A stretch of DNA of 31,823 nt, from the NCBI GenBank assembly GCA_016926235.1, contig JAFGOZ010000437.1:1-31823 (forward strand). Reading direction: 5' to 3'. This DNA is from Bacteroidales bacterium (GTDB lineage: Bacteria; Bacteroidota; Bacteroidia; Bacteroidales; UBA10428). Shown here piece by piece: positions 18,180-26,623 of the stretch. Under the pieces are notes generated by a model that had not been told where the DNA came from, did no database searches, and saw only the letters and a list, made by a program, of their open reading frames with translations. Within the stretch, counting starts at the first letter, position 1, and each line of letters starts with the position of its first letter. A program made the position numbers and the translations under genes.

Positions 18180-19922
18180 TTAATTCTTTATACTAATGAC
18201 TTTTTTTCCTTTTGTAATGCCATTTTCATTTAAAGCATCAATGGTAAAATAATAAGCTTGCTGACGATTCAAACTGTGAATAGTAACAGAATCTGTATTT
18301 AACACTTGATAGTTTAAATACAATTTATCTGGCTGTATTCCATAACGAATATTATAGCCAATAGCATCCTTCTTTTTCTTCCATGAAAGTGTTACGTTTC
18401 GACCATCAGTAATGTCCCTAATTACACTGAAGGATGAAACTACTTGGGGAAGTTTTCCACTTCCTATGCCAAATACTCGGAGATCAGATATCGAAAAATT
18501 GCCGCCGGGGACATGTTCGTTGGTCAACTTTATGTAACGAGCAGAAACTGGAACCTCAAATTCAATGTAATCGTGAGGAACATCAGTTCTGTTTGTCCGC
18601 TTATCCGCTAAGGTGTTCCAAGTCTTTTTATCGACTGAGTATTCTAACATATAAGCATAGTAAACACTATCATGCCGACCCTTAATTTTTGCGTCGACAT
18701 CAGCAAAGTTGATTTGTATGGCACCAATTTTATGCTGATGTCCCAAATCAACCGTTATCCATTCCCCCTTAGCTCCTGTTTCTGCACTCCACCAGGTGCG
18801 CACATTCTCATCTGTTGCCTTTTCTTTCCCATAATCTTTAAAAATGGATGAAACTTCTACGGGCTTGTTAAACGAAAGCAACATCCAGGATGGTTGATAA
18901 TCTTCAGGTCCTTTGATAGGGCTTTGAGGAATTATATGCGGAAAATCACCAAATGCCGTATAGGTGTAAAAAGCTCCCTCCTTATCAAAAAAAGCGGGAA
19001 ATAACCCCAAGCGTCTTTCAAATGGACGATTTATGGAGATACTCATGGTGGCGATATGCCAAAAATTTCCATACTTGTCTTGAAAAGTGCTGCCGTGGCC
19101 TGCCCCTGCAATAAAACCTTCCGGTTTATAGGAAAATGGGTTCAAATCCGCAACTTTATAGGGACCCAACGGGGAATCGGCTATATATAAACCATCAGAG
19201 TAACTTTTATACTCAGTGCCCGGTGCTGCATACTGAAGGTAATATTTACCCTTATACTTGTTCATCCAGGGGCCTTCCATCCATGGCCGCTCAGTTGAAG
19301 TATTATAGTCTCCATTGCGTTCCCATCCATGCACATCCATATTACTATTAAAGCAGTCAACTGTTTTGCCAATAGGGTTGAGGGTTTGCAAATCTAACTC
19401 CACGGCATAAATTGGCTCTTTATTCGAGCATCCATAAAATAAATATAACCGTCCGTCATCATCAAGGAATAAATCAGGATCTGTCATTTTAATAGGAAAA
19501 TCGGGATTTGCTACAGTCCATTTCCCTAAATCGGGATTAGCTGTTTTATAAATACATCTTTTCTGGCTTATTGCTGTAGATGCCAGGAAATAGATCGTAT
19601 CTTTTATGACAACTGCTGTAGGTGCGTAATCTTCCCATGGCAGGTCGGTTGACGTAATGAATGACCAATTAGTAAGGTCTTTTGATGACCAATACCCACC
19701 GGACTTTGAGACAAATAAATAGTATTTGTTTTTGAATAGAACTATAGTGGGATCTGCTCCTTCACGGGCTGGACGCCCAAACAAAGCAAAGCGATAACTT
19801 AAATTTATTGGATTACAAATTGACGTTTGATTTCGCGAACTAATTTGTTGGGCATGCCCCACTAGCAAAAAGCAATGCAACACAATAATTATGAGAAAAA
19901 GTGAAATACTAGTCTTCTTCAT
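18180..19922 (-). CDS. GH43 glycosidase with F5/8 type C and fibronectin-III domains
   Basis: The 580-residue protein has a signal peptide (1-24, VGHAQ). A five-bladed propeller (~40-340) carries the GH43 triad: base Asp57 in EGADPTIV, Asp148 in MTDPDLF, and acid Glu216 in WMEGPWM; AGHGSTF contributes the usual propeller His. A F5/8 type C (CBM32-like) domain follows (~355-487: WWSAETGAKGEWITVDLGH, ARYIKLTNEHVPGG), then a fibronectin-III domain (~492-577). GH43 members act on alpha-L-arabinofuranosides, beta-xylosides or galactans. The attached discoidin domain suggests retention on the glycan. Its gene is preceded by a 282-bp non-coding gap, the longest within the enzyme block, so a separate promoter is possible. 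Specificity is uncertain. Confidence 0.88.
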   Translation of the reverse strand: MKKTSISLFLIIIVLHCFLLVGHAQQISSRNQTSICNPINLSYRFALFGRPAREGADPTIVLFKNKYYLFVSKSGGYWSSKDLTNWSFITSTDLPWEDYAPTAVVIKDTIYFLASTAISQKRCIYKTANPDLGKWTVANPDFPIKMTDPDLFLDDDGRLYLFYGCSNKEPIYAVELDLQTLNPIGKTVDCFNSNMDVHGWERNGDYNTSTERPWMEGPWMNKYKGKYYLQYAAPGTEYKSYSDGLYIADSPLGPYKVADLNPFSYKPEGFIAGAGHGSTFQDKYGNFWHIATMSISINRPFERRLGLFPAFFDKEGAFYTYTAFGDFPHIIPQSPIKGPEDYQPSWMLLSFNKPVEVSSIFKDYGKEKATDENVRTWWSAETGAKGEWITVDLGHQHKIGAIQINFADVDAKIKGRHDSVYYAYMLEYSVDKKTWNTLADKRTNRTDVPHDYIEFEVPVSARYIKLTNEHVPGGNFSISDLRVFGIGSGKLPQVVSSFSVIRDITDGRNVTLSWKKKKDAIGYNIRYGIQPDKLYLNYQVLNTDSVTIHSLNRQQAYYFTIDALNENGITKGKKVISIKN

Positions 19923-20204
19923 ATAAATTTACATTTAAATGTGATAAATATATTTCTAATCGAATGTATCATGGAGTTGTCCCCAATATTATTAGACTCT
20001 ATATTAACAATCCCTCCAAAGCCTGCTTTATTTCTAGGCTCCATTTTACTAATACATTTAGTATATGTCTGATTTCATTTTGATCTGTTTCCCATCCATC
20101 CATACTTCAAGCTTACCTGTCATCTTTTAAATTCAAAAGGCCTTATTTCTACTATTCATATACGGACAAATGAGATCCGATAGAATATCAAAATAGCCAC
20201 AAGT
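19923..20204. other. 282-bp gap upstream of the GH43 gene with a 12-bp palindrome
   Basis: No convincing gene is seen. A perfect AT-rich palindrome, ACATTTAAATGT, lies at 19931-19942, eight bases before the GH43 start. Only very short frames occur on the minus strand: one of 21 codons at 20058-20123 (starting MTGKLEVWMDGK) and one of about 41 codons running into the GH43 start. Neither is recognised. No TAnnTTTG promoter with a proper -33 box was found. Confidence 0.4.
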
Positions 20205-22652
20205 TCAACGACACCTAATTAATATTTGTGCCATTATTAATCCTTTTGAGGTGGCCGTCAGCTTTATGACACCTGCATTTCCTTTTGGCCGAACAATTAC
20301 CAGACATCTTCCATTAAAAGTATTCCTTTCATTTTTGTGAAAACTTGCAACATCCTTTGGACTGGCATTGCCTACAGATGCTATTTCACCGACCCCCTCA
20401 ATTGAAAACGAAATGGGTATTTCAACATTAGGAACCAGTTGATTATCTTTATCAATAATTTCTACAGTAATATATGACAAATCATTTCTATCTGCTTCGA
20501 TGTTGCTGCGATCAGCGATTAGTTTTATGGCATGCGGAATCCCAGCAGTTTTGAGTTCAAAAGCTGCGGTTTCTTTGCCGTTTTCAACATTTACAGCTTT
20601 TAATGTTCCTGGTTGATATGGTACATCAAATACAGCAGTTATGCTGGTATCGGCGATTGCTTGCTGCCCCACCATTTTTCCATTTAAAATCAATCGTACC
20701 ATAGGTGCACGAGAGAATACTCTTACTATTAATGATGTACCTTCTGTCCCAGGCCATGTCCAGCTTTGCCATTCTTGTGGCCACCCCCAACGGCTAAGAT
20801 TTTCCACCATTCCTTCCGGAATAGGTTCATGCACTGCCATTGTTATAGGAAGATTACGCCATACTACATCCCGATAATAGGATTGTGGTTTCTTTTGCCC
20901 GATTAAATCGATATCTCCACACCAAGCATTAAACCAGGGCCAACCCATTATAGGTCTGTTACTTTGCCTTTTATCATAATAAGCTCTTCCAACAGATGCT
21001 TCACCCAAATAGTCCATAGCAGTCCATACAAAATCACCGATTACAAAAGGATGTTTTTCTGCTATATCAAAGTTCTCTAGCGCTTCAGCAGGTAATGTCT
21101 CAGTTCCCATAATAATACGATTTGGGAATTTTTGGTGATCTTCCTTATACAAACGCCATAAATAATTGTACCCGGCGATGTCCAGCAGCTCAAAAGCCAG
21201 ACTTGTTTCGCTCCATTGTTTATTTTTGTTATTCGGTTCCCAATACTCACAAAAAGCAGCAGTAACAGGTCGTGTCGGATCAATCCGATATACTTCATCT
21301 TTCAATCGTCTGGTAATACGTAAACCAGAGGTATCTACCCTTTCCTGTATTTCATTTCCAATACTCCAAATAATAACTGAAGGATGATTGCGATCCCGAA
21401 GGATCATGGCTTGCAAATCGCGCTGCCACCAGTCTTTGAAATACAGGTGATAATCATTGGGGGTCTTGGGTTGCTCCCACATGTCGAATGCTTCATCAAT
21501 CACCAACATCCCCAATCTATCGCATGCATCGAGCAGTTGAATAGATGGTGGATTGTGGCTAATGCGTACAGCATTAAAACCGTTCTCTTTTAATATTTCA
21601 ATCTTGCGTTCCTCTGCCCTGTCAATAGCAGCAGCTCCTAACGGACCATTATCATGATGAATACAGCCGCCCTTTAACAAAACCTTTTCTCCGTTTATTG
21701 TCAATCCATTCTTTGCATCAATTTTAATAGTTCTGATTCCAAATAAATTTTCAATCTTATCAATAACCTTATTCCCTGCTTTTATCTCTGTGATTGTTTT
21801 ATAAAGAAAAGGGGAGTCTATTGACCACAATAAGGGATTTGTGACTGTAATATTTTGCTCAACAGGTATAATTTCCTTTTTGTCCAGATTTAATTCTGTT
21901 TTTGATTGGCCAACCATTTTACCTTCAGGAGAAATGATTGTAGTAATCAGACTTATATTATTTGGTGTAGATTGCTTTTTAGTGATCGTGGATTTTATGT
22001 TTACTGTTGCTTTTTTGTCTGATACTTCAGGTGTGGTAATGCATATACCCCATGGAGCCACATAAATAGGTTCTGTTACGGTTAGCCAAACATGCCGGTA
22101 TATGCCGGAACCACTGTACCAGCGAGAATTTCTGCCTTCATTTTTTACTTGAACCACCAGGACATTTCCCTGCCCGACTGGCATCAGATAAGGTGTCAGG
22201 TCATAATAGAAGGGTGTATAGCCATGAGGATGGTTTCCCAAATGATAACCATTTAACCAAACATCTGAATTCATATACACTCCATCAAAATGAATGATAA
22301 CCTGTTTATTCTTCAGCGCATCATCTGTTTTAAATTTCTTTCTGTACCACCCGGTTCCACCAACAGTAAATCCAGTTTGTGTAAAACCAGGGCTACGTTT
22401 ATTAAATGGCCCAACAATAAGACCTTCCGTTTGATTAGGCAAATCATGGATACTCCAGTCATGTGGCAACTCAACCTTTTGCCATCCTACATCATCAAAC
22501 TCTGGCTCCTGAGCATTTTTTACGCTATCATTTATAAATAACCAATCTGTATCAAATGGAAGATTGCGAGACTCACTTATTTTCGGGATTTTATCCTGAG
22601 CGTATACATCTATTCGTATTAAGAAGATTAATAATAAGAATTTTATTTTCAT
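20205..22652 (-). CDS. GH2 beta-galactosidase family enzyme with DUF4982-like C-terminal module (secreted)
   Basis: I place the start at the ATG at 22650-22652, giving 815 residues. It opens with the signal peptide MKIKFLLLIFLIRIDVYAQ, whereas an upstream in-frame ATG at 22757 would add 35 residues overlapping the preceding GH3 gene. Domains: jelly roll (~30-195; LPHDWSIHD, VWLNGYHLGNHPHGYTPF), Ig-like (~200-305), TIM barrel (~308-600), DUF4982-like (~640-700; RVFSRAPMVRLILNGKMVG), and a final Ig-like domain (~703-815). The acid/base is Glu434 in WSIGNEIQE and the nucleophile is Glu518 in IIMGTETLP. The family includes beta-galactosidases and related exo-enzymes. It is a different GH2 branch from the LacZ-type gene in this window. 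The gap to the upstream GH3 is 43 bp. Confidence 0.9.
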   Translation of the reverse strand: MKIKFLLLIFLIRIDVYAQDKIPKISESRNLPFDTDWLFINDSVKNAQEPEFDDVGWQKVELPHDWSIHDLPNQTEGLIVGPFNKRSPGFTQTGFTVGGTGWYRKKFKTDDALKNKQVIIHFDGVYMNSDVWLNGYHLGNHPHGYTPFYYDLTPYLMPVGQGNVLVVQVKNEGRNSRWYSGSGIYRHVWLTVTEPIYVAPWGICITTPEVSDKKATVNIKSTITKKQSTPNNISLITTIISPEGKMVGQSKTELNLDKKEIIPVEQNITVTNPLLWSIDSPFLYKTITEIKAGNKVIDKIENLFGIRTIKIDAKNGLTINGEKVLLKGGCIHHDNGPLGAAAIDRAEERKIEILKENGFNAVRISHNPPSIQLLDACDRLGMLVIDEAFDMWEQPKTPNDYHLYFKDWWQRDLQAMILRDRNHPSVIIWSIGNEIQERVDTSGLRITRRLKDEVYRIDPTRPVTAAFCEYWEPNNKNKQWSETSLAFELLDIAGYNYLWRLYKEDHQKFPNRIIMGTETLPAEALENFDIAEKHPFVIGDFVWTAMDYLGEASVGRAYYDKRQSNRPIMGWPWFNAWCGDIDLIGQKKPQSYYRDVVWRNLPITMAVHEPIPEGMVENLSRWGWPQEWQSWTWPGTEGTSLIVRVFSRAPMVRLILNGKMVGQQAIADTSITAVFDVPYQPGTLKAVNVENGKETAAFELKTAGIPHAIKLIADRSNIEADRNDLSYITVEIIDKDNQLVPNVEIPISFSIEGVGEIASVGNASPKDVASFHKNERNTFNGRCLVIVRPKGNAGVIKLTATSKGLIMAQILIRCR

Positions 22653-22695
22653 TTTGTAATATTCTACTATTATTAAAAAAATGATATTGTAAGGG

Positions 22696-24972
22696 TTACT
22701 TTTTCCAAACAAATTCAGCTTGCTTTGCAGATTGAGAGTCCCCTCCGATAAAAACAATAAAACCTCCTGCTTCCCAATCCCAATTAAGCTTGTTATTGTA
22801 AAACATTAAGTCATTAACGGTAAGGTTGAAAACTACCTCTTTACTTTCACCTGGTTGTAAGAAAACTTTTTGAAATTGTTTCAACTCTTTAACGGGCCTT
22901 GTGACAGATGCAACCGGATCGGCCAGATACAACTGAACCGTTTCCTCACCAGCAGTCTTTCCTGCATTGTGTACTTTTATGGATGCTTTTAAAATCTTAT
23001 CATTACCTGTTAATAATGTATCACTCAACTTCACATTTTCATATTGAAATGTGGTATAACTCAATCCATATCCAAAAGGGAATAGTGGCGTATTGTGTTC
23101 ATCCATATAATTAGAAAGATATGTTTCTTCTCCCCCCTCAACATAAGGCCTACCAGTATTTTTATGGTTATAATAAATAGGAATTTGTCCGACAGACCGG
23201 GGAAAAGTCATCGTTAGCTTTCCTGAAGGATTATAACTGCCTGTAAGTACGTTTGCAACGGCATTCCCGGCTTCGGTTCCTGGTCTCCAGATCATTAATA
23301 TTGCATCGGAATATTTCAGAACATTTTCAATTGTAAGGGGACGTCCGCTCATGATTAATAAAACCACGGGTTTTCCGGTAGCTCTAAGCGCCTTAAGTAA
23401 ATCAACCTGACATGCTGGTATAGAAATATCAGCCCGGCTTTTTGCTTCACCCGACATTTCTTTTGACTCACCCAATACCGCAACTATTACATCAGATTTT
23501 TTTGCAATACTTAAGGCTTCACTTACTAGTTTTTTTTGTAAAGAAATATCATACTTACCTTTCCGTTTAACATTAAAAAGGGAATCATTATTGACTTGCG
23601 TTCCTTGAGTGTATTCCACATTACTAAATACTTTTTTTAATCCTTCGTAAATCGAAATAATACTATTTACATCTCCCAAAGGTGACCAGGAACTTAACAT
23701 CTCAGACCGGTCGTTGGCAAAAGGCCCAATCAGTGCAATCTTAACATTCCTTTTCAGTGGTAATACGTTCTTTTCATTTTTAAGTAATACAAACGATTTC
23801 TCAGCAGCAAGTCTTGCTATTTCTTTATTTTCAGCAGTTAAAGTTACACTATCCGCCCTGTCAGGCCTAAAACTCTTATAAGGATCCCGGAACAATCCAA
23901 GCTTGTATTTTGCTTCCAAAACCCTTCGACATGCAGTATCGATTTGGCCCGTAGTGATTTCCCCATTATGTAAGGACTCCTTTAAAAAAGCAACAAAGCC
24001 TTCACTGACCATATCCATGTCTACCCCAGCAGTCAGGGCTTTTTCGGAAGCCTCTTTATAGTCGGTAGCTACTCCATGATTTATTAGTTCCTGTATTGCA
24101 TTGTAATCAGTCACTACAAATCCATTATATTTCCATTCATTCCTCAATAAATCTGTCAATAACCATTTATTTGAAGTTGCCGGAACTCCATTAATCTCAT
24201 TAAAGGAAGCCATTACACTTCCTGCACCAGCTTCAATTGCAGCTTTATATGGTGGTAAATAATTTTGATACATGGTTAGAGAACTCATGTCAGCAATGTT
24301 ATAGTCCCTTCCAGCTTCTGCAGCGCCATACAAGGCAAAGTGTTTAACACAAGCCATAATAGCATCAGGTTTACTTAAATCATCTCCTTGGTATCCTTTA
24401 ACCATAGCCCGTGCAATTTTGGAACCAAGTAGTGGGTCTTCACCAGCGCCTTCCATAACACGTCCCCAACGAGGATCGCGTGCAATATCTACCATAGGCG
24501 AAAAGGTCCAGTTATACCCCCATGCAGAACCTTCAATTGCAGCAATCCGTGCTGTTTTTTGAATAAGCGAGGTATCCCATGTACATGCCATTCCAAGCGG
24601 AATTGGAAATACTGTTTTAAAGCCATGAATGATATCTAATCCTGATAGAAAAGGTATCTGATGTTGAGTATTTTTAGCAAGTTTCAGCTGAGAATTAATT
24701 GCCGAGGGAGAGCCCATCAGATTAAAAACATTCCCTGCAGAACCATCTTTCATTTTTTCTACTCCTTTTTTATTGGCAAAAGGCCCTGTTCTTACAAAAT
24801 TCGAAATCAGGTTAAGTTGTCCCAGCTTTTCTTCAATCGTCATTTCTTTTAAAAGCGAGTCCACTAATATATTCATTTGAAGATCGCTGTTTCTAATTTG
24901 ACAGTTCACTTGAATTAAGGCACATGAAAATATGACTATCGTTAAGAGCGAATAGTAAAATTGCTTGTACAT
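22696..24972 (-). CDS. GH3 beta-glucosidase, BglX-like; first gene of the enzyme block
   Basis: The 758-residue protein has an N-terminal secretion signal (~1-24; Cys16 or Cys24 could be lipidated, but the context is weak). Barrel motifs are GLDIIHGFKTVFPI, WTFSPMVDIARDPRWGR and CVKHFALYGAAEAGRDY, with nucleophile Asp289 in FVVTDYNA. The alpha/beta sandwich carries KEMSGEAKSR (Glu509, probable acid/base), and a fibronectin-III-like domain (~650-750) closes the protein with AGEETVQLYLAD. It resembles periplasmic BglX and is a paralogue of the GH3 at 4906-7107. It is the first enzyme gene after a strong hairpin and has the 28-nt ECF-type element about 77 bp before its start codon. The enzyme block is therefore likely transcribed from here under sigma control. 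Confidence 0.92.
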   Translation of the reverse strand: MYKQFYYSLLTIVIFSCALIQVNCQIRNSDLQMNILVDSLLKEMTIEEKLGQLNLISNFVRTGPFANKKGVEKMKDGSAGNVFNLMGSPSAINSQLKLAKNTQHQIPFLSGLDIIHGFKTVFPIPLGMACTWDTSLIQKTARIAAIEGSAWGYNWTFSPMVDIARDPRWGRVMEGAGEDPLLGSKIARAMVKGYQGDDLSKPDAIMACVKHFALYGAAEAGRDYNIADMSSLTMYQNYLPPYKAAIEAGAGSVMASFNEINGVPATSNKWLLTDLLRNEWKYNGFVVTDYNAIQELINHGVATDYKEASEKALTAGVDMDMVSEGFVAFLKESLHNGEITTGQIDTACRRVLEAKYKLGLFRDPYKSFRPDRADSVTLTAENKEIARLAAEKSFVLLKNEKNVLPLKRNVKIALIGPFANDRSEMLSSWSPLGDVNSIISIYEGLKKVFSNVEYTQGTQVNNDSLFNVKRKGKYDISLQKKLVSEALSIAKKSDVIVAVLGESKEMSGEAKSRADISIPACQVDLLKALRATGKPVVLLIMSGRPLTIENVLKYSDAILMIWRPGTEAGNAVANVLTGSYNPSGKLTMTFPRSVGQIPIYYNHKNTGRPYVEGGEETYLSNYMDEHNTPLFPFGYGLSYTTFQYENVKLSDTLLTGNDKILKASIKVHNAGKTAGEETVQLYLADPVASVTRPVKELKQFQKVFLQPGESKEVVFNLTVNDLMFYNNKLNWDWEAGGFIVFIGGDSQSAKQAEFVWKK

Positions 24973-25048
24973 TATACTGTTTATATGAAAATAAAATATT
25001 TACAACTATGTTAATTTCAGATGTATTAACTATAAAACACTGTATAAT

Positions 25049-25076
25049 AAGTCCGCATTTTTTTTAAACACATCTA
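25049..25076 (-). promoter_or_regulatory. Putative ECF-sigma promoter of the enzyme block (copy B of 28-nt element)
   Basis: On the minus strand the element reads TAGATGT, 14 nt, CGGACTT, followed by ATTATACAG. Both 7-mers and their spacing are identical to those before the anti-sigma gene at 1063-1090, and 23 of 28 positions agree. A transcript would start near 25040, giving the first GH3 gene a leader of about 65 nt. The rest of the 286-bp gap (24973-25258) is AT-rich and holds only this element and the hairpin at 25211-25255. Confidence 0.6.
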
Positions 25077-25210
25077 AAAAAAATTCATTTTTGTTAAGTA
25101 AACTTTGCGTTTTCACGTAAAGGTGTTGTTCTTGTTATCAAAAAGGTAGTTGCGAAATGGATAAAAATTTGAGTTTAAATTAAAAATCCAAAAAAGGAAT
25201 CATTGAGAAA

Positions 25211-25255
25211 TTGAGTCCCTGAAAAATTAAACCGAATTTTCCAGGGACTATTCAA
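25211..25255 (-). terminator. Strong hairpin after the lipocalin-like gene, probable terminator or processing site
   Basis: AGTCCCTG (25214-25221) pairs perfectly with CAGGGACT (25242-25249). Inside it, after one mismatch, AAAATT pairs with AATTTT around a 6-nt loop, and outer TTGA/TCAA can extend the stem. It begins about ten bases after the stop codon of the 128-residue protein. The T-run on the minus strand comes only about 15 nt later, so it is not a textbook intrinsic terminator; it may instead stabilise the 3' end of the susCD transcript. Confidence 0.65.
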
Positions 25256-25258
25256 TGT

Positions 25259-25645
25259 TTATTTATTGATTTTTGTGCCTTTAATATCAAACATTTCCAT
25301 CATAGAACCTGTAACATTTTCACCTTCACCTTTTTCCAAAGTAAAGTAAACATCATACCCTTGTGCTGTATAATAAGCAGTTATAGAGTTCCCATATAAC
25401 TCTGTTTTTGTGAAAGGTATTAGCTGGGTAGTATCTTGGACTGTTGTAATATTTCCGCTCAGATTACCTTCTTTCTTGTCAAATGTCACCAACATTTCAA
25501 TATCACCCTGTGGTAGACCATAGGCTGTAATTTTCCACTTTCCAATAAAAAAGTCTTCTGCGTTGTTACTTTGTGCATACACAGTAATTGTCATAAAAAG
25601 TAAAACAAACACTGAAGTGAGAAAAATGCTAATCTCTTTTTTCAT
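25259..25645 (-). CDS. Small secreted lipocalin-like protein, function unknown
   Basis: The 128-residue protein has a signal peptide (1-25, ending TVYAQ). It is followed by a single beta-rich domain: FIGKWKITAYGLPQGD, VTFDKKEGNLSGNIT, YFTLEKGEGENVTGSM. The opening GKW and repeated strand-turn pattern resemble small lipocalin-like domains often found near SusC/SusD genes. No catalytic residues are recognisable. The GH5 protein of this locus carries a domain of similar look at its N-terminus (IIGEWYGLKDGS). The gene closes the susC-susD-lipoprotein group, 40 bp after the lipoprotein gene, and is followed by a strong hairpin. A ligand-binding role is inference. Confidence 0.75.
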   Translation of the reverse strand: MKKEISIFLTSVFVLLFMTITVYAQSNNAEDFFIGKWKITAYGLPQGDIEMLVTFDKKEGNLSGNITTVQDTTQLIPFTKTELYGNSITAYYTAQGYDVYFTLEKGEGENVTGSMMEMFDIKGTKINK

Positions 25646-25685
25646 AATTTATAAAGCTTTATTGTTTTTACTTAATTTTTTCAGA

Positions 25686-26594
25686 CTAATAGGTAAAACC
25701 TTCCCTTTTTAACAGCCAAACAATACTTATGTAAGGTCCGGAAGCACGGAGGTGCAATTCATTTTCAGTTAATTTGACAATATCAAAGGTAACCGGGTCG
25801 GCAGGTGTGTTTGCTTGAGCCGACATTGCGGCAGCAACATCTTTTAGAATGATAGGCGCTCCTATTAGCGTTACTTGTGAAGGATTTGTATTATAACCCG
25901 GGGATATTGGGTCTTTCAACTTAAGCGAGAAAGAGCCACTGTGAACAACCGGGTTTAATGGATCGGCCATATCAGTATATGTATAATTAGCAGCTCCGTT
26001 TAAATCAAACTTCATAGTACCCATAGCATCGCCTGGCATCATAAGGTATTGTGGTACCACGTATTGTATTGAGGTAGCACCCAAAGCAAATAGATTTCCA
26101 TCGGGTAATAATGCGGTGGCTCCCCCACCCAATCCCCAAACAGCCGGCTCAGGAAATCCCAGAATCGATGTGGTGGCATAAGGGTTATCTCCAGCCCAAA
26201 CCCATGTTTTTCCGTTGACATCAGTCCCGGCCAAAAGACTCCATTGGGCATCAAGTGGATATTCAATAGTGGTTATATCCACATTGATTGGTACATCTAC
26301 CATTCCACCATCGGTAAATACATGTGCCGTAATTTCCTGAACTCCAAGAAAGGGCAAGTCAATGGTATCGTTTTGCTTTTTACTGCTATTGATAATATAA
26401 TCCCAAACAACATTATATTCGGGCGTATTATTCTCAAGTACGATCCTGTTGCTTCCTGGACTAATACCATGTGCATCAACATCGATAGAACTTAAAGGAG
26501 GAATTATTCCCATTGATTCCCTATCTTCAATAGGGTCACAGGCAAATAGTATTAACCCTATGAACGATATGTAAAGCAGACTTATATTTTTCAT
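25686..26594 (-). CDS. Surface lipoprotein, candidate glycan-binding protein (SusE/F position)
   Basis: The 302-residue protein has a lipoprotein signal (FIGLILFAC, Cys19) followed directly by DPIEDRE, an acidic stretch like the lipoprotein export signal that sends Bacteroidota lipoproteins to the cell surface. A PKD-like beta-sandwich (~30-107; ISPGSNRIVLENNTPEYNVV, VQEITAHVFTDGG) precedes a C-terminal domain (~112-300) with DAQWSLLAGTDVNGKTWVWA and several aromatic residues that could stack on sugars. Position directly after susD and domain order fit a surface glycan-binding protein that works with SusC/SusD. No hydrolase motif is visible. Gene gaps are 29 bp upstream and 40 bp downstream, suggesting one transcript. 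Confidence 0.75.
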   Translation of the reverse strand: MKNISLLYISFIGLILFACDPIEDRESMGIIPPLSSIDVDAHGISPGSNRIVLENNTPEYNVVWDYIINSSKKQNDTIDLPFLGVQEITAHVFTDGGMVDVPINVDITTIEYPLDAQWSLLAGTDVNGKTWVWAGDNPYATTSILGFPEPAVWGLGGGATALLPDGNLFALGATSIQYVVPQYLMMPGDAMGTMKFDLNGAANYTYTDMADPLNPVVHSGSFSLKLKDPISPGYNTNPSQVTLIGAPIILKDVAAAMSAQANTPADPVTFDIVKLTENELHLRASGPYISIVWLLKREGFTY

Positions 26595-26623
26595 TTTATT
26601 TAAATTTAATATTTACAATGACA

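Noticed and set aside
20058..20123. 21-codon frame starting MTGKLEVWMDGK before the GH43 gene
   Set aside because: Too short, no recognisable family, no start signal. It may be a gene remnant but cannot be supported.
22653..22757. N-terminal extension of the second GH2 protein by 35 residues
   Set aside because: It would overlap the preceding GH3 gene and bury the signal peptide. The ATG at 22652 starts a standard signal sequence.
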